This document shows, in pieces, positions 46,601 to 58,550 of a DNA stretch of 64,000 nucleotides. The translations under genes and the position numbers were made by a program. Below the pieces are notes generated by a model that saw nothing but the letters and a program-made list of their open reading frames with translations, did no database searches and was not told the DNA's origin. The stretch's first letter is position 1; every line of letters starts with the position of its first letter. The stretch is from Zanthoxylum bungeanum (lineage: Eukaryota > Streptophyta > Magnoliopsida > Sapindales > Rutaceae): the NCBI GenBank assembly GCA_019454045.1, contig SKCR01021400.1, positions 1 through 64,000 on the forward strand. The letters run 5' to 3'.

Positions 46601-47130
46601 ACAGAAGTCTATTCTGTTCATTCGACCATTCCATGGAAAAGGGGTTGTGGCCTCAGAATAATGATTACCACTCCGAAAGGCCACATTTTACAACAAGCAA
46701 TAAAGTGCGGCTTCAGAGTCACCAACAAGGAAGCAGAATATGAGGCACTGATAGCAGGGTTGTCCTTAGCTAAAGAACTCGGAGCTATAAAGATATAAGT
46801 AAAGTCTGATTTAAAACTGATTGTCAACCAGATCTAGGGGTCGTATCACGTACGAGGTCCACATATGGCATCCTACTTACAAAAGGTAAAAGATATTCAG
46901 TCGACGTTTGAGGAACTCACTATAACCCAAGTCCCCAGAAGCGAGAACTCCCAAGCGGATGCTCTGGCCACCCTCGGTTCAATGATGGAGGGAGACAAAC
47001 CACGTTCAATACCAGTAGTGTACTTGAAATGGCCAGCAATTTGGAAAGAAGAAAGAATAGTCGCCTCAGTCAATTCAATCGACTCGTGGTTGACACCTAT
47101 TGTCGAATATCTGCAAGAAGGCGTGCTTCC
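46601..47130 (+). pseudogene. F second (archaeal-type) RNase H
   Basis: After the first RNase H comes a second RNase H-like domain: GCGLRIMITTPKGHILQQAI, VTNKEAEYEALIAGLSLAKE (Glu), VKSDLKLIVNQ (Asp), and SENSQADALATLGSM (Asp). This extra archaeal-type RNase H is characteristic of Tat elements. The first catalytic Asp expected near 46620 in a VDGASN-like motif is lost in a rearranged segment, and a stop lies at 46797. Confidence 0.8.
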
Positions 47131-48304
47131 AGACGACAAAATCCAAGCCAGAAAAGTCCAGAGACAATCTACAAGGTTCACCTTATTCGACAGTCAGTTG
47201 CTAAAAATATCATTTTCAGGACCTTACCTGAAGTTCCTCACACACGACGAGGCACAGCATATGTTGGCGGAGCTACATGAAGGGGAATGTGGGAATCACT
47301 CCGAAGGTAGGAGCTTGGTACTTTGAGCCCATTCAACAGGCTACTATTGGCCTACAATGAGGTCCGACTCAGCTGAATTCACTAAGAAGTGTGAAAACTG
47401 TCAAAGGTTTGCTCTAGTCTCACATCTCCCACCAGAAAGACTCAATCTCATTTTATCTCCTTGGCTGTTCATGAAGTGGGGAATGGACATCGTTGAGAAA
47501 CTCCCAGCCGCCCCAGCCAGCGAGTCTACATGCTTGTGCTGACGGATTACTACTCGAAGTGGATCGAAGCAGAATCATTCGCCAGGATACGCGAAAAAGA
47601 GGCACAAATATTCGTCTGGAAGAATATCATTTATCGGTTCGGCATACCCAGAGAAATCGTATCTGACAATGGTTCATAGCTCATTAGCCATCATTTTCAG
47701 GATTTATGCAAGAACTGGGGCATAAAGTTAAGCTTCTCAACTCCATGTTTCCCACAAGCTAATAGCCAAGCTGAATCGTCTAACAAGACGATATTGAACA
47801 CATTGAAGAAAATATTAAAGAAGGCTAAGGGTACTTGGGCGGACGAACTCCCGGGTGTGCTGTGGTTTTACAGAACAACGGCCCGGTCATCAACAGGCGA
47901 AACCCCATTCTCACTGGCTTTTGGTATGAAAGCAGTGATACCAACCAAAGAGACCATCCCATCCCCACGCTACCATTGGCTCGATGATGAGTCGAATCGA
48001 TAACTAATGAATTACAGTCTCGATATAATTGATGAAGTCAGGGACCGAGCTTCCATTCCACTAGCAGCTCACCAACAGAAGATGGCCAGATACTCTAACA
48101 AAATTGTTCGGAGTAGAACTTTCAAGGAATGAGATTGGGTTTTGCGCAGAGTTTTTTAGAACACAAAGGAAGTTGGAAATGGTAAACTGGGAGGGTCCGT
48201 ACCTCGTCACCAAAATCGTTGGGAGAGGAGCCTACAAGCTAAAAACCATGGAGGGGACTCTCATTCACAATAGTTGGAACGTCGTTCATCTCAAGCGATT
48301 CTAA
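47131..48304 (+). pseudogene. F integrase
   Basis: KCENCQRFA (zinc-binding end, about 47390), WGMDIVEKLP, then across frame shifts LTDYYSKWIEAE (Asp), IVSDNGS (Asp, followed by a stop) and FPQANSQAESSNKTIL (Glu) in the D,D35E pattern. Next come GTWADELPGVLWFYRTTARS and the C-terminal VNWEGPYLVTKIVGRGAYKL (GPY/F-like), ending HLKRF at 48304. Stops at about 47540, 47678 and 48000. Confidence 0.88.
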
Positions 48305-48537
48305 TGGTAATACATGCAATATTTAGTTATCTTTCGAAGTATGCACGCAATACTTAGTTGTCTTTCAATTCTTAGTTTTCTTTCAAAGTATCAGAATAAA
48401 GAGATTAGTTATTTGCGAAAAATCATTCGACATATTGGAATAAAATTCATTCATTTGAAATTCCTTTTCATTCGAAAAAATAGCTTACTTTGTACAAGAC
48501 TTAAAAAAAACTTAGTTACATTAGATTAGCTATGTTC
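48305..48537 (+). other. F spacer between pol and antisense gene
   Basis: AT-rich noncoding sequence with short repeats (gcaatatttagttatctttc, gcaatacttagttgtctttc). No gene seen. T has a long tandem array in the equivalent interval. Confidence 0.5.
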
Positions 48538-50041
48538 TCAAACTTCTGGAGCACTGGCTGGTTGATCTTCAACAGCCACGGAAATACTGGCAGAATCATC
48601 TTCTCCTTGGACTTCAGGCTCGACCCTCGCATCAGTCTCGACCCCAGCCGGTCCAACGTCCCCTGCTTCCTTCATTCGTCCATCGGTCTCTCCAATTTCA
48701 AACTCAGGAACTGCTACCAATTCAACCTCACTTTTCCTTGACTCGACTTCTTCGCCTTTTTCTTCTTCACCACCCTCAATCGACGAGGAAAGCCCAGCTA
48801 TATCTCTTTCATACTCCTGAATCCACTTCTCAGGCTTCCAATCAATATGCTTCCCAGCAAGAAATTCCTTCATCAAATCATATCTATCATTCAACATGGA
48901 TTCGATGACTCCCTCCAATTGTTCAAGTAGCTGTTCATTTTCTTTTTTAACATTGTCAAAACCCTGCTTGTAAGCTTCGATTGTTGCTTCAGACGTCTCC
49001 TTCTCGACTTTAAGTGTGGCCTTTGTTTCTTTCAATTCCTTCTCCAGTCTCTTCTTTCTTTTCTCAGATGCAACCAACCCAGAGTTCAACTCTGACGCTT
49101 CCTTCCTCATTGCCGACATGACCTTATCCAAATCCCTAATTCTCATTATACTCGACTCGATATATTTTTGCATATATAGGCTGCACTCCAATGCTTGGAA
49201 AAATTTATGGTTAGAAATCATTCGACCAGAAAATTAGGAAATTTAAAAGAAATATTAAGTGTACATATTTGATAGTTCAAATTCGTCGCTTTCTTCATTG
49301 CTTCAACCGGGCCTATCTTAGTCAACCTTTCTTCATCCTCCCCAGAAGAAGCCCTTTCACAAATATGTTCAAACTTGAGGGGTCTGAGATTGCAGTCGAC
49401 CCTAGAGGAATTCTTATTATGACGTTGTCAGTCTCTTCTTCCACCTCAATTGCGGCTTTCCTTTTCTTCCCAGACGACATCATCTCAATCGACTTCCCAT
49501 TCTCCACAACAGCTTCACTCGATACGACATCTTTGGGTCGAAGTCCCTCTACATTCTCAACTTCAGGCTCCTTCACCTTCAACTTCCTGGCCTTCTTTCG
49601 GCTCTTCATTTCATCGAGTGATGACACTACGAATGGCCCAAACATTATTTCCTCTGCGCATAAAATTTCTTCAGATGTTAAAGACTTGATAAATGTCGAC
49701 TCGCCATATAGCTCTCGACACGACCAATTACAGTATATCACGGCCAACACGTGTTTACAAAGAGCCAAAAGTGTACCTTATCGTTGATGGATTTCCCTCC
49801 ACAATATACTTGCTCTCAATCTTTTCTCTACCAAGATATCTCTTTAGTCTCTTTCTTCGGCAGGCATAGCTAATATTGCTTTAGTGTTAGAAATGGTTCG
49901 ACTTGATGTTGTATCGAACGACCTATTTCTCAAAGGATCTGCAAAAATAAACATTAGGTCAGTCTAATTAATATGTATGTTCGAAGAATACTCATATTAA
50001 AGAAAAATACTCACTCGACAAGCACCATATTATGGGATTCG
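48538..50041 (-). pseudogene. F antisense gene, 3' part: coiled coil and acidic tail
   Basis: Minus strand: exon end YYGACR at about 50015, intron 49939-50014, then DPLRNRSFDTTSSRT with stops; a Lys/Glu-rich domain (49768-49322: ALCKHVLAVIYCNWSCRELY ... MSSGKKRKAAIEV); a gap at about 49322-49221 that may hold another intron; then 227 codons of coiled coil (IRDLDKVMSAMRKEASELNS ... KKENEQLLEQLE), an IDWKPEKWIQEYERD motif and a Glu/Ser/Val acidic tail ending at 48538. Same plan as T's antisense gene: Transposase_28-like N-terminus, then coiled coil, then acidic tail. C2 cuts it 27 nt upstream of the intron. Function unknown. Confidence 0.7.
49939..50014 (-). other. Intron in F antisense gene (76 nt)
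   Basis: Minus strand: exon CTTGTCGA, GTGAGTATTT at 50014, T-rich end TTTATTTTTGCAG at 49939, then ATCCTTTGAG. Both splice sites are close to plant consensus. Confidence 0.65.
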
Positions 50042-50046
50042 ACCAG
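50042..50046. repeat. Target-site duplication of C2 (left), ACCAG
   Basis: ACCAG at 50042-50046 and at 63795-63799. The right LTR end has lost one base of the expected AACA (reads AAA). Confidence 0.9.
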
Positions 50047-50924
50047 TGTTAGACAATTATGACCCATAGCGTCACTATTTGTAAAAGACATTGTGGTTTT
50101 TGTACAAATTAATTATGTAGCAATGGAAATTGCATTTTATCATTTTGTAATTTGATTACTTAAATATATAAATGATAAAAGTCCTTATGATTAGTTCCGG
50201 ATTATAAGATATGAGACAGTATCAATCCATAAAGGTTTAATCATTAAATATCCCTAGTCGTAGTATTATCGAGACTGGACATCGATAATGCGGAATAGAC
50301 TAGTATTGCACTTGTGCGTGTTATGGAAGCGTAAAAACATAGTTCTCATATATTAAGTAATGGATACTTATGCAAGTGTGATAGGAGGTTGTGTTTACCA
50401 ATGGTACGGAAACAGCTTCGCTCTGGATAGACCCCGCGGAATCCCATTGGTAGTATGACTATGTGTCTATGGGAGTCCGCATCAGGGTAGGTGTATTTGG
50501 TCTTAACCTGAGACTTGCATCGCTAGAGCTTGCGTCAATCAATACGCTTTGGTTTTGGTCGTCCAGGACTTTAACAGGTTCTGTGTACGCCTCTTCTGGG
50601 TTTATTGAGAATCGTAGTGTATTGGGTGTGATGTCAAGATGGAAGTATCACTTCAGTCATATGGAGATGATGATCACGCAGGGATACAGAACTGGTACTC
50701 TAAATGGTTGCAACCATCGGGATAATATGACATAGTCATGATTATCCGATTAAAGAGACTAATTGATTGTAATCCGATATATGCTTCGTACGGGGCAGAC
50801 ACTATTTCAGCCCCAGGCCTTGCATGTGACATCTGATACTGGATCGCAATACGCAATACTACGTATACTACACCTGACAAAGATTATATATTCCATTAAG
50901 AATATTTCTGGAGAATTGGGTAGG
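50047..50924 (+). repeat. C2 5' LTR, first part (interrupted by G)
   Basis: TGTTAGAC through GGGTAGG. Resumes at 54019/54024. Joined length about 1.89 kb. In place of the TATATAAG of C1 it reads ctctaaatgg near 50697. Confidence 0.9.
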
Positions 50925-51596
50925 TGTAGGCACTGCATTTTTACACATGAGTCCCTATGATGAGTCTCATTTTGGAGACACTACCTTTTAAGTCACGGAG
51001 GTCACGGGAAACGGACATCGGAAGGGGAAATTCAGAATAAACAAGGTTCACTGTTTTCGTTCGTGCTACGTTCGTGTTTACGTTCGAACGTCAAACGGAT
51101 TGCGGGCGTTCGTGCCGCGTTCGAGGAAGCGTTCGAACGGTGTCGGTAATTCTGATTTTGCTGCTAGCCTCACATCCAGCCCAATTAGCCCCCCCAAAGC
51201 CCATAAAATACATCCCAATTTAAATAAATAAATATTAATTAAAACATTAACTAAATAATATAATAATTAAATTAATTAAATGATTAAATAAAACATTTAA
51301 ACCATTTACCAATTAAAATAAACAATTACCAACTTAAACTAAAATCATGCCTAAATTAAACAAATCACATACTAAATCAAAATATAATCATACCAAATTA
51401 AAATCAATCCTAACCAATTAAAGCCAATCATATATTTGACTTCCTAATTCAATAAGATATCCACCAATTTAAAAGTATTGACTTCCTAATCTAAACCAAT
51501 TTGTCCCCCCCCCCAATCTTTGACCTTCCTTGCTAAACACTAAATCATATCCTAATTAAATGCACAAAATCCCTTCTCTTGTCAACCCTAACCCTT

Positions 51597-51608
51597 CTCT
51601 ATATAAAC
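51597..51608 (+). promoter_or_regulatory. G TATA box
   Basis: CTCTATATAAAC, followed about 35 bp later by ctccttgaca and a pyrimidine-rich leader (ctctctcaaaatctctctag), as in plant LTR promoters. Confidence 0.6.
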
Positions 51609-52327
51609 AACCCCTCACCAAAGCCTTGTCTCCTTGACACATAGAATTCACACCCAAACTCTCTCAAAATCTCTCTAGACTCTCTCTACACACCCAAGAC
51701 CAAACAAGCAAAAAGAGAAAACACTTCACACATACACAAGCAAGAAAACAAAGAAACCACCACAAGCCACCTCCCCCTGTAGCCGAAACAGCCATCTATA
51801 CAGCAGCCCTCCACCACCGAAAATTACCACAAAAAACCACACCCTAAAACACGCCTAAACAACCTCCTAAATCACCTTAACAGCAGCCCAAATCTTTAAA
51901 AAACAGTAACATAAAACTACATATACAATCTTAAAAATAATCATATTTAATTGCACTAAGAACCCACACAACTTGGAATAGTTCTTTGAAAACATTGAAA
52001 CAGGTAGCTCGTGCAGTGAGCAGCAAAATAGGAGCCGAATAGGAGCAGAACGGAGTTCGAATCGTAAGCAAAGCAGCGAAACAGTGAGCTAGGACGTTGA
52101 ACCAGCGGACCAGAAAAAGTTGCGGAGCTTTATCCCCTTCCGATCTTCGTGGAACGTGAGTCCGAGAGACGGCTTAAAAGGTTAGACCTGAGGGTATCTT
52201 TCACACTTATTCTCATTTTTAATTTTTTAGTCATTTATTTTGATTATATTTTCTGTATTTGTGGTATCCGTTGTGTGTATGATGTATGTTGTGGGTATTG
52301 GATGAATGAGAGATGTGTCAACTCTCG

Positions 52328-52426
52328 CGGTATATCGGATGGAAACCCGGACATAAATTTCATAGCCGATTCCGAATGGACGGTAATATGATCTGTACTC
52401 GGGCCACAATTCCACGTACCGCTTGG
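52328..52426 (+). repeat. 99-bp repeat in G, copy 1
   Basis: CGGTATATCGGATGGAAACC ... CACGTACCGCTTGG. A second copy at 53473-53571 differs at about eight positions. Direct orientation, 1145 bp apart. Confidence 0.9.
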
Positions 52427-52499
52427 GTAAACAACCACCATCTTTCTTTTGTTGTGTTGTTCTTGTTTATTTAGTTTGTTTTACCTAAACTCAATATGT

Positions 52500-52990
52500 C
52501 GTTAGTTATGCATGATTCAACCAAGCGCATGGGCTTAGTGAGTTAGTCCAAAGGTCCTCCATTTAGGAGACAAAGAGCCGAAAAGGCCACCTTTGTGACA
52601 CTACTTCACCGCGTCGGTTGATGTATGTTCGGTTGGACGCGAGATACGTTCAATCGGGCATACTTAGTTTGATATTGTTATCTTTATTTTCGTATGTATA
52701 AGTCAATCGAGCGCATGGGCTTAGTAAGTGTGTTGTGAGATCCCCTATGGGGAGGGGCTAAAAGCCCTTTACCACGATGCTTTGCCGCGCCGGTTGATGT
52801 GTGTTCAGATTGGATGTAAGATGTGTTCAATCGGGCATACTTGGTTGATATGATTGGTTCTATTCTTGTATGTGTGATGTGACGCGCATGGGCTTAGTAT
52901 GTTGGTCTAAAGGTCCTCTCTTGAGAGATCAAGAGCCCCAAAAGGTCACCTTTACGGCAGTGCTTCGCCGCGCCCTTTTATTTTCTGTAT
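52500..52990 (+). repeat. Tandem repeat, about 180-bp unit, 3 copies, in G
   Basis: GCGCATGGGCTTAGT occurs at about 52525, 52711 and 52884, each followed by a segment with aaggtc/cccct, aaagccc and ttcgccgcgcc-like blocks. Units are diverged. Confidence 0.8.
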
Positions 52991-53017
52991 TGCATCCTAT
53001 TTCATGCATCAGGTCCG

Positions 53018-53345
53018 TGTCCGTTCGAATGCGTTTGCAAACGCAACTCGAACGCGCATACATTTTGCCTTATCATGCATCAGGTCTCCTTTCCATTCGA
53101 ACGCGTTTACGAACGCTACTCGAACGTGAGAATTCTGTTTCATTTCCGTTCGAACGCGTTAACAAACGCCATACGAACGTGAGCATTCTGTTTCATTTCC
53201 GTTCGAACGCGTTTACGAACGCTACTCGAATGTGAGCATTCTGTTTCATTTCCGTTCGAACGCGTTTACGAACGCTACTCGAACGTGAGCATTCTGTTTC
53301 ATTTCCGTTCGAACGCGTTTACGAACGCTACACGAACGTGCACAC
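53018..53345 (+). repeat. Tandem repeat, exact 53-bp period, 5 copies plus one diverged, in G
   Basis: TTCCGTTCGAACGCGTTTAC ... CTCGAACGTGAGCATTCTGT starts at 53091, 53144, 53197, 53250 and 53303, with a diverged unit near 53018. The same TTCGAACG core is dispersed at 51058-51140 near the start of G. Confidence 0.92.
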
Positions 53346-53472
53346 ACTGAACTGAGTCTGTCTTATTATATTCATGCATAATTGCCTATTGGTTGATCTT
53401 TCTTATGCAAATGTGTCAATGTATTACCATTCATATGCTCGTGTCATGATAACATTTGAGTATTATTTCTTG

Positions 53473-53571
53473 CGGTATATCGGATGGAAACCCAGACGTA
53501 AATTCCGTAGCCGATTCCGAATGGACGGTAGTGCGGTCTGTACTTGGGCTACAATTCCACGTACCACTTGG
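53473..53571 (+). repeat. 99-bp repeat in G, copy 2
   Basis: Partner of 52328-52426. Carries CACGTACCACTTGG where copy 1 has CACGTACCGCTTGG. Confidence 0.9.
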
Positions 53572-54018
53572 AAAAGTGCCCATATGTTGTGCTTGTATGG
53601 TTACCATGTGTGCTTGTATGGTTAATATGTGTGCTTGTGTTTTTCCTGAATATGATATGCAAGTAAAGATGTATGTTAGTTGCTATCTTGATATATGTTA
53701 AGCATGCAATCTTATATATGAAATACATGTATATTTAGGCGCATATTTTATTTTATAAATGTGAATTTAGAAGCATGATACCTCTAGAAATAATTGTTAC
53801 TTCAGCTTGTTTAAATTATTATATAAATCCTTTCATTACAAGTGACATAAGTAAGGGACCATTCCGAACCCAACGGTTTGAGGTCTTCCCTTGCGAGGGG
53901 TGAGTGCGGCCTTAAATCTTTGTCCCGGTTCACACCGGGTGGCGACTCCATGTTATGTAATCCTTCCCAACTAGGTCGCGAGCCTAGGAACGGCGTCGCC
54001 CAGGTTCTGTGTCCTACA

Positions 54019-55038
54019 GTAGGCACGGTGCTTTGCTAGAAGCCAACCATGTCTCGTAAATCGGTAAAAACGTAGTACGAGGTACGTACGTGTTCGGATA
54101 GTCCGACGACCGGATTTACTGCCAACATATCCAGGGATCTCTTGGGCCACTTCCCAAAGATTCACCGATGACGTATGATTCGAACATAATTAATCTGGGA
54201 TTAATTACGGAGAGATTTTATCTAGGATAAAATACTATTTGAAGAGAGAGAATGATTAATTTAGAATTAATCGATAAAATAATATATTCGATATATTAAA
54301 TGAAATTAGATTTCGACGCGGAATTAAAATTGGATTTTAATTCGGGCAGACAAATTAATTTAGAATTAATTTGCGAGAGCGACGTGAATAGTAATTTTGC
54401 TGGCATAATTATTTAGTTAAATTTGATTTAATTACGTCGCAAGGGATAATTCGTTAATTCGGAATTAACGAACCCGAGCCCGGGATGTGTCGCGGGCCCA
54501 CTCGGATTTTGAATCAAGTGGGGCCCACATGTCACATCACTTGTCACTTTAATTACTTTAGGTGATGGATTTTGGTGAAAGGAATGGTGATGACTTGTAT
54601 TACACATTTTGTGTGTAATCATGAGATTGACTTTTACCAAATTTTGAGATTTGGTATATGATATTTTGTTTTTTGAAAACAAGATAAAAAAGTCATTTTT
54701 TCATCTCCCTCTCTTCTCTCTATTACCGAAAATTGGCACTCTCCCTCTCAAAATTTGGCTTGGCCGAAACTTGAAGAAAAAAGAATAAGTTTTTGTTGCA
54801 AAAATTTCTAAGTGCTAGCACACACAAGAATCATCCAAACCATCCCAAAAGCTTGGAATCAAATGACAAAGCTTGGAGCTTGGATATTGGAGATTGGTCG
54901 AAAACTTGGAGCAAAAATTTTTTGTGTTTGACGCATCCTAAATCTGTTCAATGTAAGTATGATTCCGCCATACTTTACTTTTGTATTCACTTTATTTCAT
55001 TGCTTATATGATCTTGGATAATGTCTTAGAGACCAACA
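54019..55038 (+). repeat. C2 5' LTR, second part
   Basis: Starts with the duplicated GTAGG and continues CACGGTGCTTTGCTAGAAGC as in 62756 onwards; ends GAGACCAACA. ORFs within are LTR sequence. Confidence 0.92.
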
Positions 55039-55039
55039 A

Positions 55040-55052
55040 TGGTATCATGAGC
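55040..55052 (+). promoter_or_regulatory. C2 primer binding site (tRNA-Met type)
   Basis: TGGTATCATGAGC one base after the LTR end. Confidence 0.8.
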
Positions 55053-57248
55053 CTTGAATAAACATGAAATTAATTTAGGGTTTATATACTAAAATTTGGG
55101 TAAAATTTGATTTGAGCATGATTTAACCAAATTGTTTATTTGAGCATGCATGTATATGGATAACTTGGAGTTATATGTGATCAATTTGAAGAAAATTGAA
55201 TTGGATTAATTTTCCCCCAATTTTTTGCATGTTGGCCGAATGCAAATAGCCCTAAAAGTCATGGTATTTTTTGTTCTTTGATCATTGGATGAGTTTAAAG
55301 ACTTGGGATAAATTGATTAATGATTTAATTGGATTGAAATCGAAATCGGTTTAAAAATCCCTCAAATGTCGTGAGCTTCAAAGCATGAAATTAGATGATT
55401 TTTTGTTTCAATAATGTTGGACATGTGTTGAAAAAATTAAAACATGATTAATTAATTAAATTGATTTTTTGGAAATGTTAATTTAGATAATTAATTAATG
55501 TAATACACTTTAATTAATTAAATTATGAAATTTGGAATTTAAAAATTTGATTAATTAAGCTTAATTTAGAATTGGGCTTAAAATGTTGTCTTGGGCCTAA
55601 TGGGGTTGGTTGGGCCAAGTTGATTTAGGTCAATTGGATTGGATCCAATTGGGCTTAAATCATTCCATTAAGTCCAAATATGACCAAATGGGCATTTTAT
55701 GTTTAATTGGGCCTTATGGGCCTAAATTGGTTTCTTGGCAAATATGGTGATTCTTTATTGGGCTTTGGTATTTGGGTTTGACCCATATTGACCAAAGTCC
55801 ATGCCTTAAGAAATTAAGAAAGCCCATTGGACTTTAATTAAAAACATTGGATGTTAATTGGGCTTTGAGATCCATTTAGATTAGATTTCGAATCTAAGTC
55901 GTAAAGGCACATTAAAAAATGTAGTTAATTAATTTGGAATTAAATATAAAGAATTAGTATTGAATACGAATTAAAATAGATTTAATTGTAGTTCGATATA
56001 ATTCAAGAATTCGTACTTTGAGTACTTATTCTTAACGAGTTGGACTCGCGCAAAATCAAATCGTTGTTTGAACATTGGATGATCACTTTATTCAAGATAA
56101 TTAATTGGATTAGATTGATTGAATACATTGCTTTGTGTGAATACATGGATTGTGTTGAATGAATAATGTATATCGGATGGATATTAGAAGGGAAAAGGCA
56201 ATTTTGGAAATTGTTGTAAATTTAGAATTTATTAAATTGGACCTGCGTGTCCAGCCTTATCTCTCTTGATTCTTTGTAATTCTCTTCTCACCTAATTCCC
56301 CTCAATGTTAATAAGGTTTCTTTCATTGTATTATGTAATTGGGTAGAAGTTAGAATAGTACTAGCCGGGGAGAGGAAATGGAGTGATTTGTTCTAGGAAC
56401 AATCTGTGAGATATCCATCCGCATATCATTATTAAATTATTTTCGCGCCTTATTATGCTTTTAGAATGCATGCTTAAGGGTGTATGATTAGACCTAACAA
56501 ATATAATAAATTGGTTGCTAATTTACGCGAAAAAACCCTCAACAAATATTAAGCTTTTTCCATCCATTGAGTGATTCTTACTCAAGATCCAAGATTGGCA
56601 CTGGTTTGTTGGCCAAAGTCAATACCTTTGTCCATCGCGGATGTGTTTCAATCATAAAGGCTTTGTTCCATATCGTATGTCTTGTCCAAGTTGTGATTTG
56701 TTGGCCAAAGTCAAGATCACTTCTTGTCTATCACATCGATTACGAAGCTTTCCAAGTCAATGGGTTCCGCTTAACTGGAATCATTAAGTTTGTTGTGCCA
56801 AAACCAAGGCTTAGTTGATTCAGAGGAAAAAGTTAGGAAAATATATTGGATATATTGGCATATATATTGTATATATGTTTCGGACTTGGAGGTCCACCTA
56901 CCGGATCTAGGAATTGGATGAGATCCAATTGATCTTAGAAATCTACCTAGTTAAATATCATACAGCTTGTTGGCCAAGTCAAGGTTGTGTGTTATATTAA
57001 ACGGGATCCTAGCCCACTAGGGAACTAGGTTTCCCGAGTACTCAACAGAGGGTTAGAGGCTCGTCGAAAAATAGTGGGAGGCTAGTATTGAATTTGCAAT
57101 TTCGTTCAAATACTTAGCTTTACGCGCTTTCAAAATTATTTCGTCAATTATTTTTATTAGTTGGACTAATATATTATTATTTTTTCTTGTAACAGTTAGA
57201 CTGTACTCATACATCGTTAATCGAATAGTTGGACTATTGCGGTTAAGA
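55053..57248 (+). other. C2 untranslated leader
   Basis: 2.2 kb without coding sequence. One copy (about 55085-55390) of the segment that is duplicated in C1, and four TTGTTGGCCAAAGTCAAG-type motifs at about 56605, 56696, 56789 and 56967. The ORF at 56567-56818 runs through these repeats and is not supported as a gene. Confidence 0.7.
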
Positions 57249-58145
57249 TGACAGGAAAGTTAAGCATTAGAGATATTGTCATGGGCGACAATGTCTTTAA
57301 TGGCAAAAACTTTCAAGACTGGGATATGAATCTCAGAATTGTTCTGGGATCCAAGAAGTTACTCTACACATAGAAAGACCTCTGGGCCTAAGCCCCGATC
57401 TGATCAGTTGCTTGAGCTAGAGCTTTAGAAGACCCAAAGCGATGACAACGCGACCACTCAATCGGTAATGCTTGCTGCTATGACTCCACAATTCCGTCCT
57501 CAAAACAAGGGTTTGGATCCCTATGAGATGATGGCGAAGTTGCATGATCTTCACCAATCTAATCTTATATCGCAAAGATATGAGTTGCAGAAGAAGCTCT
57601 TCCGCGCTCGCATGTCAGAGGGTACGTCTGTTGAGCACCATGTGTCACAGATGATTGCTGACATTGAGCAGCTCGGACAGATGGGCATCATCTTTGAGGC
57701 TGAGACTTCAATAGATTTGATTTTACAGTCTCTCCCCGACACTTGGAGTGGGTTCATCATGAACTAAAACATGTTGAACCAAGACCAAACTCTTGGAGAG
57801 TTGATGTCCACTCTGCGTGAAGCAGAGAAAGAGCTTCAAAAGAGCAAGAAGTTCGAGTCGCACTTTGCTTCAACATCTCAGGCTCCAAGGGCTTGGCCCA
57901 AGGCGACTGGAGGTGTCAAGAAGAAGAAGCATAAGAAGAAGGGCAATGCCAAATCGTCAAAGGTTTCTGGGAAACCTAAGGACAAATCCCATGATGTATG
58001 TCTCCAGTACGGCAAGCGGGGTCACTGGAAGTGTGACTACCGCGAGTACAAGGCACACATGAAGGAAATCAAAGCGGGCAATGCGCCGGCTTCAGGTATG
58101 TTTGTTATAGAAATAAACATGTCTACTACTAGTTTTAAAAATTGA
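57249..58145 (+). pseudogene. C2 gag (copia)
   Basis: ATG at 57249 (MTGKLSIRDIVMGDNVFNGK) begins a UBN2-type copia gag. A stop at about 57370 and shifts to 57440 interrupt it. Then AAMTPQFRPQNKGLDPYEMM ... SLPDTWSGFIMN (57468-57767), a stop, and ...LREAEKELQKSKKFE (57771-58145). A Lys-rich basic stretch (KKKKHKKKGNAK) precedes a zinc knuckle that reads CLQYGKRGHWKCDY. The expected second and last Cys are Tyr, so it could not hold zinc normally. Gag packages element RNA. Confidence 0.85.
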
Positions 58146-58458
58146 TTTTGATTCTGGTTGTGGAACTCATATATGTACTGATGTGCATGATCTGCAGATT
58201 AGCAGGAGACTGGCCTCAGGAGAGATTGACTTCCGCGTTGGAAATGGGACACAGGTCGTCGTTTTGGCCGTTGGCACTTTTGTTTTGGAACTACCCTCGG
58301 GGCATGTACTTAAACTTACAGACTGTTATTATGTACCTAGTTTGACTAGGAATATTATTTCTGTATCTATGTTAGCCCAATGTGGGTACACTTTTGTATT
58401 TAGAAACACTGGGTGTTTTACGTATAAAATGATATGGAAATTTGCACTGCTGATGTAA
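58144..58458 (+). pseudogene. C2 protease (copia)
   Basis: DFDSGCGTHICTDVHDLQ at 58144 is the copia protease active site (DSGC). LPSGHVLKLTDCYYVPSLTR and NIISVSMLAQCGYTF follow, as usual. It is out of frame with gag (shift near 58140) and ends in a stop at 58458, before integrase. Confidence 0.85.
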
Positions 58459-58550
58459 ATAATGGTCTATATATTTTGAATATGAATCAATCTCAAACAT
58501 AAAATGTAACAAACAAAAGGCTTAAAGTAAGTAACAAAGATGAAACTTAC

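Larger units (their letters stand above)
50925..54018 (+). mobile_element. G: probable solo LTR, 3.1 kb, in C2's 5' LTR
   Basis: TGTAGGCACTGC...GTGTCCTACA, flanked by GTAGG (50920-50924 and 54019-54023), with TGTAGG/CCTACA inverted ends. No coding sequence. TATATAAAC at about 51600-51608 fits a promoter with U3 of about 675 bp, followed by a very long R/U5. These features fit one LTR of a large gypsy element left after recombination. A TGGCGACTCC sequence near 53940, resembling gypsy primer sites, lies 70 bp before the end and is unexplained. Strand is from the TATA box. Confidence 0.75.

Noticed and set aside
49269..49787. 172-codon + strand ORF over F's antisense gene
   Set aside because: Ser/Phe-rich complement of the Lys/Glu-rich antisense exon.
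53971..54165. ORF spanning the G/C2 junction on the minus strand
   Set aside because: Crosses an insertion boundary, so it cannot be an evolved gene.
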